64,000 nucleotides of DNA from Bacteroides sp. (GTDB lineage: Bacteria; Bacteroidota; Bacteroidia; Bacteroidales; Bacteroidaceae): NCBI GenBank assembly GCA_022648295.1, contig JALCME010000003.1, positions 1-64,000 on the forward strand, read 5' to 3'. Positions within the stretch are counted from its first letter, which is position 1. Every line of letters starts with the position of its first letter. Shown piece by piece: positions 6,850-15,354 of the stretch. The notes under the pieces were generated by a model. That model had not been told where the DNA came from and did not search any database. It worked only from the letters and a program-made list of their open reading frames with translations. Made by a program: the position numbers and the translations under genes.

Positions 6850-7034
6850 AAAAATTATCTAAACAAGATCAAGAAATTTTGCGAATTAGTAAAGAATGGA
6901 ATTATACGCCATTTGAGTGCAAAGAACATGGGTTGTTCGCAACAATAGACGGGAATAATAAATGTCCTTACTGCAAGAAAGAGTGTCCAACTTATAATCA
7001 AGAAGATCATGAAAGCAGTAATAACATTAAGTAA
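6846..7034 (+). CDS. Zinc-ribbon-like mini-protein, 62 aa
   Basis: The protein carries FECKEHGLF and, twelve residues later, CPYCKKEC, which together form a likely zinc-binding ribbon. The rest is polar. It starts within the previous stop (ATGA-type overlap) and overlaps the next gene by 26 bases. Function unknown. Confidence 0.65.
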   Translation: MKKLSKQDQEILRISKEWNYTPFECKEHGLFATIDGNNKCPYCKKECPTYNQEDHESSNNIK

Positions 7035-7455
7035 GAAGTTCTTTAAGGGACATCCGAAAGAAGGTGAAGAAACGGGCTTTGCGGAAAAAGTATTAAGCGG
7101 AAATAAAATACATACATGCCGAGCTAATTATGATTATTGGGCTAAAAAGATAGCAAGGTTAAAACAAACAAACGGTACGCTATGCATTAGACAATGGAGC
7201 GGTAAACCATATAGAAGCCCACAGATTACTATTATTGATATTCCGGCATCTCGAATTGAGGTTCAAAAGATGACATTTAAGCCTTTTATTTTCCATCCGG
7301 AACTGATAGTGATATATGTTGATGGGAAGGGGCAAATATCGGAAGAAGTGGCTGCAAATGATGGCCTTTCCCTAAAGGATTATCAAGCATGGTTTAAGGG
7401 TTATGATTTAAATAAACCTATGGCGGTTATTCAGTTTACTAATTTTAAATATTAA
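7009..7455 (+). CDS. PUA/ASCH-like phage protein
   Basis: The 148-residue protein has KKFFKGHPKEGEETGFAEKV, then IHTCRANYDYWAKKI and TLCIRQWSGKPYRSPQ, followed by AANDGLSLKDYQAWF. Close relatives appear in many Bacteroides phages and are usually described as ASCH/PUA-like domains, a small beta-barrel fold that binds nucleic acid. The assignment to ASCH rests on recall of those relatives and the F-x-x-K-V-L-x-G-x-K-I-H-T-x-R pattern. It is followed six bases later by the next gene. Confidence 0.6.
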   Translation: MKAVITLSKKFFKGHPKEGEETGFAEKVLSGNKIHTCRANYDYWAKKIARLKQTNGTLCIRQWSGKPYRSPQITIIDIPASRIEVQKMTFKPFIFHPELIVIYVDGKGQISEEVAANDGLSLKDYQAWFKGYDLNKPMAVIQFTNFKY

Positions 7456-7460
7456 TAAGT

Positions 7461-7673
7461 ATGAAAGCATCGGATTTAATAGTAAAAGCAAAATCTATTG
7501 AGGAAATAGAAAAGGAAATTAAAGAAGCGAATGAAAACGGAAGCTGTATGATAATGATAAATCCTTTCGTTCGTGTAGAAATGGAAACTATTAATAAGCT
7601 TATTCTTAATGGATTTGCAGTTAGGAAGGTAAAGGATATGAATGGGGTGGATATGATTATAATCGAATGGTAG
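7461..7673 (+). CDS. Hypothetical phage protein, 70 aa
   Basis: A small alpha/beta protein starting MKASDLIVKAKSIEEIEKEI, with C-terminal strands FAVRKVKD and MIIIEW. It has no membrane segment. The start follows AATAAGT five bases after the previous stop. No family recognised. Confidence 0.6.
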   Translation: MKASDLIVKAKSIEEIEKEIKEANENGSCMIMINPFVRVEMETINKLILNGFAVRKVKDMNGVDMIIIEW

Positions 7674-7698
7674 AATTATTTATAAAAACAATAAGGGT

Positions 7699-7941
7699 AT
7701 GAATTTATACTTTGTAGACGAATGCAGCTTTGTAGCTGCAAGAAATGAAGAGGAAGCACTTGCCTTATGCGAGCAAGCCTATGGAAAATCACCAGACAAA
7801 GAAGGTTATCCTATCGAGCGAATAAAAGCAGATAAAAGACATGGAATAAAGATAGAAGACGAGAGCGGAAAAGATGTTTTATTGGACGATCTATTTGCCA
7901 AAGCCGATAAACCATGTATAATAATGGAGATAGAACCATAA
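7699..7941 (+). CDS. Hypothetical acidic phage protein, 80 aa
   Basis: An acidic protein with N-terminal strand MNLYFVDECSFVAARNEEEA followed by a helix ALALCEQAYG and a DE-rich middle. The opening layout (short strand, then N-E-E-E-A-x-x-x-C/Y) resembles small phage proteins that mimic a YCII or RNase H-like start, but I cannot assign it. It is in the early operon, 25 bases after the previous gene. Confidence 0.6.
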   Translation: MNLYFVDECSFVAARNEEEALALCEQAYGKSPDKEGYPIERIKADKRHGIKIEDESGKDVLLDDLFAKADKPCIIMEIEP

Positions 7942-7967
7942 ATAATTAACTTACTAATGCAGATTAT

Positions 7968-8186
7968 ATGGAACTAAATGACATTGTTAGAGTAACTCTT
8001 ACGGAATATGGAGCAAAGGTGCTTAATAAAAAGAATAAGAAGCTGAATGATGAGTACCCGTACATAGGCTTTAGGAGCAATTACAAGAAAGGAGATGTAA
8101 AAAAAGGGCAGCTTTGGAGCGTATTGAATAACTTTAGTTATGACGCGGGCGGAGAAGTTCCGTTCACTAACCTAGAAAAAGAATAA
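7968..8186 (+). CDS. Hypothetical phage protein, 72 aa
   Basis: A small beta-rich basic protein: MELNDIVRVTLTEYGAKVLN, then a Lys-rich turn and KKGQLWSVLNNFSY, ending GEVPFTNLEKE. The order (hydrophobic strand, GQLWSxLxxFG) resembles short SH3-like phage proteins of unknown function. It is flanked by tight spacings of 26 and 3 bases. Confidence 0.65.
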   Translation: MELNDIVRVTLTEYGAKVLNKKNKKLNDEYPYIGFRSNYKKGDVKKGQLWSVLNNFSYDAGGEVPFTNLEKE

Positions 8187-8189
8187 GAT

Positions 8190-8753
8190 ATGAGAATAGT
8201 ATTTAGAGAATTATATAATCTATCTAATGAAGAGATTATAGAGATAGCTAAAGAGAATAGATACGAGAGTGTATCAGAACATTTATTGACAGTAAAGCTA
8301 TATAGAAAGATATATGGTCATGAGGATAAAGTAATGAATCCGGTAAAACATGGAATTATAATTGAGGACTTGTTTCAGGTATTGGCTATGAGAATGAATG
8401 GAGAGATATGCGACAATAGATACGGATTACAATTGGATGTAGATGACGTATATGAATGTATATTATCAATCGCAAAATGGGACGATAATGAGATAAAAGA
8501 GAGGGGAAGTGAGCGAAAATCAAGCGAAAAAAGAGCGGTTATTGCATGTATTCTGTCAGATTATAGATTCATTCAGGAGGATATATCGCGAGTAATAAAC
8601 CGCGATAGGTCATGCGTGGTACATTATAGGAAGAATATAAGGCGATACGTAGAAGACTTTATACAGAGGATAGAAAGGTATCTTCCAACCGCAATAAATG
8701 ACAGAATGACAGAAAAGCAAACGAAATATGAAGGTCGTTCACCGATGGGATAA
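8190..8753 (+). CDS. Phage protein with DnaA domain-IV-like helix-turn-helix
   Basis: The 187-residue protein ends with SSEKRAVIACILSDYRFI, then EDISRVINRDRSCVVHYRKN (about residues 120-155). This matches the layout of the DnaA C-terminal domain, where R-x-I-A-x-Y-L, x-I-G-x-x-F-G and R-D-H-S-T-V-x-H-x-x-x-x-I bind DnaA boxes. There is no AAA+ domain, so it is not an initiator ATPase. It may bind phage origin or promoter DNA. It is the last early gene before a 172-bp spacer and the terminase genes. Confidence 0.65.
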   Translation: MRIVFRELYNLSNEEIIEIAKENRYESVSEHLLTVKLYRKIYGHEDKVMNPVKHGIIIEDLFQVLAMRMNGEICDNRYGLQLDVDDVYECILSIAKWDDNEIKERGSERKSSEKRAVIACILSDYRFIQEDISRVINRDRSCVVHYRKNIRRYVEDFIQRIERYLPTAINDRMTEKQTKYEGRSPMG

Positions 8754-8925
8754 AGCAAAGTGTCATAGGGGTATGGGGGTGAAAATGTTTAACAATCGAT
8801 TTCCCCAACCTCGCCACACCCTTCTTCACACACACGGCACTTTTTGAAAAAAGCCAAAGTGTTGTAATAAGTTAAAACGGGGTTTTTCCGCCATTTTTAG
8901 GGTTAATAATAAAGCAAATTCCGGT
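8754..8925 (+). other. Spacer before terminase; candidate packaging (cos/pac) region
   Basis: This is the longest non-coding spacer of the early and structural region. It has C-rich pyrimidine tracts (ccccaacctcgccacaccct), CACACACACGG and poly-T/poly-A tracts, and ends with the CCGCCA-N7-GGTTAATAA element ahead of terS. Packaging sites often lie next to terS, which makes this region a candidate, but no cos ends can be read directly. Confidence 0.35.
8888..8914 (+). promoter_or_regulatory. CCGCCA-N7-GGTTAATAA element, copy 1 (terS)
   Basis: CCGCCA (8888-8893), seven bases, GGTTAATAA (8901-8909), then TAAAG; the terS ATG starts 17 bases after the second block begins its tail. The same two blocks with the same 7-base spacing occur before the portal gene and before the gene at 16587. 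Confidence 0.7.
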
Positions 8926-9315
8926 ATGAATCAAACTCTAAAATTTAGATGCCCGAAAACGATTAAGCATAGAGAAGCCCGAAAATTGATTTCAGTTTTT
9001 GTCCGGCAGCTTGATGAGGCTGGGGAATTATCAGAAATGGATATTCCCCAGCTTCACCGCATGGTAACGGCTTATGATTGCTACCTTACATGCGTGGATG
9101 TAATTCACGAAAAGGGAATGACGGTAAGGAATATAAAGGGCGAAGAAGTAAAACGCCCGGAGGCTAATCTAATTCGGGAAAATTGGAATCAATATCTGGA
9201 GATAGCTAAAGAATATGGTTTGACGAAAAGAAGCAAAAGCCTTCTTAAAATATCAAACGTAAATAAGGAGCCGGAAACGCCGGCGGAAAAATTCTTTGAG
9301 AAACGTAATAAATGA
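8926..9315 (+). CDS. terS: Terminase small subunit, P27 family
   Basis: The 129-residue protein fits the P27 family small terminase: helical bundle with MDIPQLHRMVTAYDCYLTC, VIHEKGMTVRNIKGEEVKRP (the beta hairpin motif G-x-T-x-x-N-x-K-G-x-x-x-x-x-P), then PEANLIRENWNQYLEIAKEY and GLTKRSKSLL near the C-terminus. Small subunits bind the packaging site and bring phage DNA to the large terminase. Its stop overlaps the terL start by four bases. Confidence 0.88.
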   Translation: MNQTLKFRCPKTIKHREARKLISVFVRQLDEAGELSEMDIPQLHRMVTAYDCYLTCVDVIHEKGMTVRNIKGEEVKRPEANLIRENWNQYLEIAKEYGLTKRSKSLLKISNVNKEPETPAEKFFEKRNK

Positions 9316-10928
9316 AATCGTACTATCAATATGCACAAGATGTATTATCAGGAAAACAGGTTGCAGGGGATTATATTAAGTTAGCCTGTGAGCGCTTTCT
9401 TAATCTTCTTGATGATGATAGATATGAGTTCAAAGAGGATAAAGTAGACACAGCTATAGAATTTGTTTCTTATCTTAAACACTTTGCCGGAAAACATTCC
9501 GGTGAAGATTTTATTTTGGAGCCGTGGCAAGCCTTTATATTCGCCAATGTTTACGGTTTCTTTAATAAAGAAGATGGATCGCGCTTAACGCAAACGGTCT
9601 ACATTGAAATAGCCCGTAAGAACGGAAAATCAGCATTAGCCGCGGCGATGGGATTAAATGCGCTGGTTAATGATGATGAGGCTGCAGCGGAGGTTTATTT
9701 TGCTGCTAATTCTAAAGATCAGGTTAAAATATCGGCTTGGCCGCTATGCTCCAACTTTGCAAAGGGCTTTGATCCGACGGAAAGATATCTAAGTACCTAC
9801 AGAGATACGATCAAATATGATAAGACGCTATCATTCCTAAAAGTTCTAGCGTCTGATTCAACCAAATTAGACGGCCCAAACGCTTCTACTTTTATTTTGG
9901 ATGAATATCATGCCGCAAAAAACAATTCTATGAAAGGGGTGCTGGAATCAGGACAGGGGACCAGGGAGAATCCGCTGGCAATAATAATCACCACGGCAGG
10001 ATTCAACAAATTAGGTCCTTGTTATGAATTGAGGACTACGGCGGTAGAGATACTCAATGAGGTAAAAACAGATAATTCTTTTTTCGCCGCTATCTATTCG
10101 TTGGACGAAAAAGACGACTGGAAGGACGAAAAAGTATGGATTAAAAGCAATCCTAATTTAGGAGTAACAGTACGGCCGCAATACCTGAAAAAAGAAATAA
10201 AGAAAGCGCTTAACACAACATCGGATGAGGTTAATGTCAAAACCAAAAACTTAAACGTATGGTGCGATTCCGAAACGGTATGGATACCGGATGATTATAT
10301 ACTATCGTCCACAGGAAAAGTAAGTCTTAAAGATTACAAAGAAAAGGAAACCTACGTAGGAATAGACTTATCCTCTACGTCTGACTTAACGGCCGTGGCT
10401 TATCTCATACCTATGGAATATAAATACTATTTCAAAATAAAATACTATCTCCCAGAGGCGGCACTAAAAGAAAAACGATTCTCTCAACTGTATGGAGAAT
10501 GGAGACGCCGGAAGCTTATTACGATAACACCAGGTAATGTTACCGATTACGACTACATACTCAACGATTTAATGGAGCAAGATTCCAACCTGTACATTAT
10601 GTCGGTTGGTTACGACCAATGGAACGCAACGCAATTTGTAATCAATGCCACGGATAAAGGGTTGCCAATGATCCCAATCAGTCAATCTATAGGAAATTTC
10701 AATAAGCCAACAAAGGAGATGGAGCGGCTTATTTTATCCGGGAAAGTTGTTTTTGATAACAACGAAATTACAAGGCACTGTTTTAAGAATGTCGTTATCG
10801 CTAGAGACAAAAACGGAAATGTAAAGCCGTCAAAGCAATTTGAAGAAAAGAAAATAGACGGAATAGTAGCAGCTTTAACAGCGTTAGAGGCTTATTTAGA
10901 ATCACCTCGTTATATTTCTATTTTATAG
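9312..10928 (+). CDS. terL: Terminase large subunit, HK97 type
   Basis: This 538-residue packaging motor has an N-terminal ATPase with a Walker A-type ARKNGKSALAA (about residue 101) and Walker B FILDEYHA (about 194). The C-terminal RNase H-like nuclease carries YVGIDLSS (Asp about 351) and the late acidic residue in KKIDGIVAAL (about 513). These mark the Terminase_1 (HK97-like) group. Length is typical. It works with the portal at 10967 to fill proheads. Confidence 0.95.
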   Translation: MKSYYQYAQDVLSGKQVAGDYIKLACERFLNLLDDDRYEFKEDKVDTAIEFVSYLKHFAGKHSGEDFILEPWQAFIFANVYGFFNKEDGSRLTQTVYIEIARKNGKSALAAAMGLNALVNDDEAAAEVYFAANSKDQVKISAWPLCSNFAKGFDPTERYLSTYRDTIKYDKTLSFLKVLASDSTKLDGPNASTFILDEYHAAKNNSMKGVLESGQGTRENPLAIIITTAGFNKLGPCYELRTTAVEILNEVKTDNSFFAAIYSLDEKDDWKDEKVWIKSNPNLGVTVRPQYLKKEIKKALNTTSDEVNVKTKNLNVWCDSETVWIPDDYILSSTGKVSLKDYKEKETYVGIDLSSTSDLTAVAYLIPMEYKYYFKIKYYLPEAALKEKRFSQLYGEWRRRKLITITPGNVTDYDYILNDLMEQDSNLYIMSVGYDQWNATQFVINATDKGLPMIPISQSIGNFNKPTKEMERLILSGKVVFDNNEITRHCFKNVVIARDKNGNVKPSKQFEEKKIDGIVAALTALEAYLESPRYISIL

Positions 10929-10930
10929 TC

Positions 10931-10957
10931 CCGCCAAAGATACGGTTAATAATAAAG
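10931..10957 (+). promoter_or_regulatory. CCGCCA-N7-GGTTAATAA element, copy 2 (portal)
   Basis: CCGCCA (10931-10936), seven bases, GGTTAATAA (10944-10952) and TAAAG occupy the 38-base gap between terL and the portal gene (ATG 10967). Confidence 0.7.
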
Positions 10958-10966
10958 ATTAATCGT

Positions 10967-12196
10967 ATGAAGAAAATATTCGGCTACGAAATACGAAAAG
11001 CGGATAAGAAGGAAATAAATTCCATTCCAATGATGTCAAGCGGAACAGGAGTATTCCTCCAGTCAACGGCTTATCCCATGCTGTTATCTACTGTTTATAG
11101 ATGCGTTGATGTGATTAGTGATGCAGTCGCTACGCTACCTTGTGAAACATATAAGATAGACAAAGATGGCTTTAAATCTCAATTTAAGGACCATCCGGTA
11201 TATGATTTGATGAACGAGGAGCCAAACGAATTTATGACACGTTTCACTTTCTTTAAGACAATCGTACAAAGCGTGTTACTCAAAGGCAACGGTTATGGAT
11301 ACATCGAAAGGGATATCAATCTTAGGGCTGTACAAGTAGTGTATATCCCAGCGACAAACGTAACTATACAGTGGGTAGTAGACGGCAAAGGAATACCACG
11401 AATGCGGTATAATATAACAGGATTCAAGGAACTTGTAGAGCCTAGGGATATGATTCATATCCTAAACTTTAGTTACGATGGTGTGATAGGTGTATCAACG
11501 TTAACCCATGCGGCTCAAACGATAGGTATCGCAACGGATTCAGAAGCCTACGCCAAGGGTTTTTTTAGAGGAGGTGGGGCCGCCGCCGGTATATTATCAT
11601 TTGAGGGGAAATTAACGAAGACGCAAAGGGAACAGGCATACGCAGAATGGGAAGCTAGAACAAATCCCGTGACTGGGAAACCAAACGGAATCGTGATTAT
11701 AGAGGGAGGGAGTACTAAGTATGCCCCGATAACTATTAACCCAAAGGACGCCCAGATGATAGAATCGCGAAAGTTCAACGTGGAGGATATTTGTAGATTC
11801 TTCTCTGTATCGCCGGTTAAGGCATTCGATCTATCAGCAGCGCACTATTCCACAGTTGAGGCTACACAGCTGGCTTTCTTGACTGATACAGTGGCCCCGA
11901 TGATAACGAAGATTGAGTTAGAGTTACAAAGAAAACTATTTTTGCCGTCCGAACGGAAAACAACAAAGATAGAATTTAATACAAACGAATTTCTTCGTGC
12001 GGATAAAGCCGCGCAGGCTACGTATTACAAGCAAATGTTCTATGTCGGAGGTATAACCCAGAACGAAATAAGAAAAGGTAATAATTTGCCGCGCGTAGAG
12101 GGAGGGGATGAAACGTATATCCCCGGAAATATGCAGACTATAGCATCCGCAAAAGCAGCATCCGCCAAAGAAAAGGTTAATAGTAAAGCGAAATAA
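10967..12196 (+). CDS. Portal protein, HK97 family
   Basis: The 409-residue product has the HK97 portal pattern: STVYRCVDVISDAVATLPCE (about residue 38), HPVYDLMNEEPN, LLKGNGYGYIERD, PRDMIHILNFSYDGVIGVS and a C-terminal region with AQATYYKQMFYVGGITQNEI, then NNLPRVEGGD. Twelve copies form the head vertex channel through which DNA enters. It is followed one base later by a small gene and then the protease and capsid, the standard order. Confidence 0.95.
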   Translation: MKKIFGYEIRKADKKEINSIPMMSSGTGVFLQSTAYPMLLSTVYRCVDVISDAVATLPCETYKIDKDGFKSQFKDHPVYDLMNEEPNEFMTRFTFFKTIVQSVLLKGNGYGYIERDINLRAVQVVYIPATNVTIQWVVDGKGIPRMRYNITGFKELVEPRDMIHILNFSYDGVIGVSTLTHAAQTIGIATDSEAYAKGFFRGGGAAAGILSFEGKLTKTQREQAYAEWEARTNPVTGKPNGIVIIEGGSTKYAPITINPKDAQMIESRKFNVEDICRFFSVSPVKAFDLSAAHYSTVEATQLAFLTDTVAPMITKIELELQRKLFLPSERKTTKIEFNTNEFLRADKAAQATYYKQMFYVGGITQNEIRKGNNLPRVEGGDETYIPGNMQTIASAKAASAKEKVNSKAK

Positions 12197-12197
12197 T

Positions 12198-12404
12198 ATG
12201 GAGAAGAAAACAAAAGAGGTGGAAACCTTACAGGAATGGGCGGAAAAACAAAAGATTATTCTGTCTAAGATGAAGAAAGAAGCATCTGCTTACATCAAGA
12301 AGGAGATGAAATCACCGGAGAGTGTAGAGCAGGCAAACGATTTGCTTGTGGCTAACAAATTCATCACAAGGGCTTTGTTCAATATCGACTTAATAACGAA
12401 ATAA
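12198..12404 (+). CDS. Hypothetical protein between portal and protease, 68 aa
   Basis: A Lys/Glu-rich helical protein (LQEWAEKQKIILSKMKKEAS) with no recognised domain. It begins one base after the portal stop and ends one base before the protease start, so it is part of the head operon. A scaffold-like accessory role would fit the position but is only inference. Confidence 0.65.
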   Translation: MEKKTKEVETLQEWAEKQKIILSKMKKEASAYIKKEMKSPESVEQANDLLVANKFITRALFNIDLITK

Positions 12405-12405
12405 G

Positions 12406-13032
12406 ATGGAAATCAAAGGTACGGAAATAAGAAATGTGCAATATAGGGTTAAGGCTGATTCTGAAAAAAGAACAGTGGAGGGATATGCGGCCCTATTCAA
12501 CGTAGTTGCAGATGGGTTATGGTTTGGATCGGAGACGATAGAGCCGGGAGCTTTTGATGGCGTACTCGAAAAATCGGACGTACTAGCATTACTCAACCAC
12601 GATTTGAACAGGGGCGTACTTGCTAGATGGAAGATGAAAGAGATATCTCTTAGATTGGAGGTTGACGAAAAAGGTCTTAAATATTCGTTTGAGGCTCCAA
12701 ATACAGCATTAGGAGATGAACTACTGGAGAACGTACGAAGAGGAGAGGTAGATTCCAGCTCGTTTGCGTTTCTGGTTGAAAAAGATACGTGGGAAGAAGT
12801 AGGGGATGATGTGTGGAAAAGAACTATACAGAAGTTCAAAGAGATTAAGGATGTATCTCCGGTATATAATGCCGCGTATGAAGAGACGTCTGTATATCTA
12901 CGCGGAAAAGAACAAACGAACGCTATTATAGCAGAGGAAAAGCGTAAGATAGCGGAAGCTAAAGAGCAAAAGAGAAAAGGTGAGCTTGATGCTCAATACA
13001 TAGAAATAGAAAAACGTTTTAATTTAAATTAA
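12406..13032 (+). CDS. Prohead protease, HK97 family
   Basis: This 208-residue protein matches the HK97 (U35) prohead protease. Recognisable elements are VEGYAALFNVVADG, EPGAFDGVL, VLALLNHDLNRGVLAR with a catalytic His at residue 65, and VDSSSFAF with the nucleophile Ser in the 117-119 run. Family members cleave the delta domain of the capsid protein and then themselves during head maturation. The C-terminal 50 residues are a charged helix, probably removed on maturation. Confidence 0.93.
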   Translation: MEIKGTEIRNVQYRVKADSEKRTVEGYAALFNVVADGLWFGSETIEPGAFDGVLEKSDVLALLNHDLNRGVLARWKMKEISLRLEVDEKGLKYSFEAPNTALGDELLENVRRGEVDSSSFAFLVEKDTWEEVGDDVWKRTIQKFKEIKDVSPVYNAAYEETSVYLRGKEQTNAIIAEEKRKIAEAKEQKRKGELDAQYIEIEKRFNLN

Positions 13033-13038
13033 AAGATC

Positions 13039-14268
13039 ATGTCAAAAGAAAAATCAACTACAGAATTGAGAGATGAGCAAACTCAACTCACTGTAAGAGG
13101 AAAAGAAATCGTTGCTCTGGCGAAGACAGAGAGTAGGGGCTTGAGGCCGGACGAGGTGACGGAATTGGAAAGAAACCAATTGCGTCAACAGGAAATCAAT
13201 ATCGAATTGGCGGAATTGAGGGCTTTGGACATTCGGAAAAGCGAAGCACAACCTACAAACAAATTCTCGCTAAGAAAAGCGATGTTGGAATTAGCGGATG
13301 GGGGTAATTATTCCGAAGAATCACGCAAAATGATCGCGATGGGAGAGGCATCATTCAATGGATCGGGAGTATCAAAACGTAATGGAAGGTCGTTGCTAAT
13401 CCCTGTAGAACAGCGGGCGGAAATAACAGCTACGGGAGTAGCCGGGACAGGGTCTGATTTGATAGATACCCAGTTTATGGATATCCTTAAGCCGTTACGC
13501 GATCGGCTGGTACTGGCACAGGCTGGAGCTACAGTCATTCCGGGATTGGTCGGAAATATTGATATCCCTTCATATTCTGGAAGTTCGGCCGCGTGGGCTG
13601 GGGAGAATGATGCAGCGGCAGACGGAGCAGGTGTATTCTCGCATAAAACGATGAAACCAAAACGTCTTACTTCTAAAATTTATGTCTCCAGGCAACTATT
13701 GATTCAGGATTCTCTAGCAGTTGAGAATTTGCTTCGCGCAGACTTATTAAACGCAATAGCTTCCAAGTTGGAAGCTACAATATTAGGAGGAGCCGCACAT
13801 GTGGATGAGGCACCGGACGGATTATTTACAGGATTTGCGGGTGAAGCTGTTAGTATGAATTGGGATAATATAGTGGGGTTGGAAACGGAAATAGACCTCG
13901 CTAACGCATTAATGCAAAACAGCGGATATATCATGCATACCTCAATCAGGGGTAAGGCAAAAACCACAGTTAAAAAGACGGGTGAAGCTCTTGGATTCAT
14001 CCTTGATCCTGATGGTACAATGAATGGATACAAAGCCTTACGCACCAACGCGATGTATAATGTGGCAGCCGCTGATCCAGACCCCGCAAAATACGGAGTT
14101 ATCTTTGGAAATTGGGCTGACTTACTGATTGGGCAATGGGGAGCTATCGATTTAACAATCGATCCTTATACTAGAGCAGAGGAAGCAATGGTTAAAATCA
14201 TTGTTAATTCTTACTGGGATGCGGCACCGCGTAGAAATGCATCATTTGCAAAAGCGCTAATGTCATGA
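13039..14268 (+). CDS. Major capsid protein, HK97 fold
   Basis: The first 75-110 residues are a charged helical delta-like segment (REL-D-E-Q-T-Q-L, then ELERNQLRQQEINIELAELR), which acts as internal scaffold and is usually removed by the protease. The mature part holds LRDRLVLAQAGATVIPGL, WAGENDAAADGA, then KPKRLTSKIYVSRQLL and GYKALRTNAM, the known HK97-fold blocks. Length (409 aa) is normal for the group. The stop overlaps the next start by four bases. Confidence 0.95.
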   Translation: MSKEKSTTELRDEQTQLTVRGKEIVALAKTESRGLRPDEVTELERNQLRQQEINIELAELRALDIRKSEAQPTNKFSLRKAMLELADGGNYSEESRKMIAMGEASFNGSGVSKRNGRSLLIPVEQRAEITATGVAGTGSDLIDTQFMDILKPLRDRLVLAQAGATVIPGLVGNIDIPSYSGSSAAWAGENDAAADGAGVFSHKTMKPKRLTSKIYVSRQLLIQDSLAVENLLRADLLNAIASKLEATILGGAAHVDEAPDGLFTGFAGEAVSMNWDNIVGLETEIDLANALMQNSGYIMHTSIRGKAKTTVKKTGEALGFILDPDGTMNGYKALRTNAMYNVAAADPDPAKYGVIFGNWADLLIGQWGAIDLTIDPYTRAEEAMVKIIVNSYWDAAPRRNASFAKALMS

Positions 14269-14573
14269 GCTATGTAGATTTGGCAACGGTTAAGGCTCAC
14301 CTGAATATAGATTCTTCTTATGAAGGTGATGATACCTATCTTAATGGATTGATTGAGGTAGCAGAGCAAGCCGTGGCTAATGATATACGTGTATCTCTGG
14401 ATACGCTGAAAGATACGGAGTCGGGAAAAATTCCGGCTCCGCTTCGGCAGGCGATCTTATTATTCATTGGGCAATGCTACGCAAACAGGGAGCCAGTTGC
14501 TTTCGCCGCACCGGCAAGTTTACCGTTGAGCTATAATTACTTATTAGACCAATACAGAAATTATTCAGGATGA
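14265..14573 (+). CDS. Head-tail connector, gp6-like
   Basis: The 102-residue protein begins with VDLATVKAHLNIDSSYEGDD and a DTYLNGLIEVAEQAV helix, the typical start of phage gp6-like (DNA-packaging/connector) adaptors that form a ring under the portal. It ends in a segment rich in Tyr (SYNYLLDQYRNY). It overlaps the neighbours by four bases on each side, within the connector cluster. Confidence 0.88.
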   Translation: MSYVDLATVKAHLNIDSSYEGDDTYLNGLIEVAEQAVANDIRVSLDTLKDTESGKIPAPLRQAILLFIGQCYANREPVAFAAPASLPLSYNYLLDQYRNYSG

Positions 14574-14887
14574 GAGCAGGTTTATTAAGGGAGATCATAA
14601 CATTATTGGAGCCAACGGAAAGCAAAGCGCCGTCCGGGGCAATAAGGAAAGAGTATGTTGAAACACTTACTATTAAAGCGGAAAAGCGAAAGATAACATC
14701 TGTAAACACAGATATAGATGCCAAAGAAGAGTTCACAGGAAATACAGTAGTATTCCGTACTCGATTCTATCCATCTATTAACGATAAGATGAGAATAAAA
14801 TGGCAGGATAGGATGTATAAGATCATTCTGGTAGATAAGCAATTGGATAAAACATGTATTCTTACATGTACAAAACTGAATAAATGA
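14570..14887 (+). CDS. Head closure protein (Phage_H_T_join)
   Basis: A 105-residue protein starting MRAGLLREIITLLEPTES, then SGAIRKEYVETLTIKAEKRK and VFRTRFYPSINDKMRIKW-x-x-R-M-Y-K-I, fits the SPP1 gp16/HK97 gp7-like head completion family, a beta-barrel stopper at the base of the connector. It overlaps the connector gene and the following gene by four bases. Confidence 0.85.
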   Translation: MRAGLLREIITLLEPTESKAPSGAIRKEYVETLTIKAEKRKITSVNTDIDAKEEFTGNTVVFRTRFYPSINDKMRIKWQDRMYKIILVDKQLDKTCILTCTKLNK

Positions 14888-15354
14888 TACAAACGGGACT
14901 AAAGAAAGAGTTAAGTATCTCTAGTGATGTTGAATACCTGGTGCTTAACCTTGAACAAATAGACAGAGACAGGGCGATACGTTCAGGTCTTTTAATGGCG
15001 GCAAACGTATATAAGTCGGGAGGAAAGGCTAGGTTAAGGTCAAGGCTTATGCATCATGCTAATACAAGGCTGGGAAGAAATACCGGAAATCTTATGAGTT
15101 CTTTCAAATCATTGGTGTATAGACGCTATCCGGGAGCCTTAGTAGGATTCTACAGAGGTCCGGGAGGTGGAAATCATGCGCATTTAGTCGACAGAGGAAC
15201 GAGAAAAAGACCACATCCGAGGACTGGAACATCTGGAATAATGCCGGGGAATCATTTTTGGACGGAAACATTTGAGCAAGATTCTGGAAAAGCAAAAGAT
15301 AAGGTGCTAATAGGAATACAAGGATGCGTTAACCGAATAAATAATAGAAGATGA
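14884..15354 (+). CDS. HK97 gp10-like neck/tail completion protein
   Basis: The 156-residue protein sits where HK97 gp10-like proteins lie. It holds GNLMSSFKSLVYRRYPGALV, FYRGPGGGNHAHLVDRGTRK and IMPGNHFWTETFEQ; the pattern HAHLVD-x-GT...P-A-x-x-F is typical of this family. It is strongly basic. It probably joins the head connector to the tail terminator. Overlaps on both sides support translational coupling. Confidence 0.82.
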   Translation: MIQTGLKKELSISSDVEYLVLNLEQIDRDRAIRSGLLMAANVYKSGGKARLRSRLMHHANTRLGRNTGNLMSSFKSLVYRRYPGALVGFYRGPGGGNHAHLVDRGTRKRPHPRTGTSGIMPGNHFWTETFEQDSGKAKDKVLIGIQGCVNRINNRR

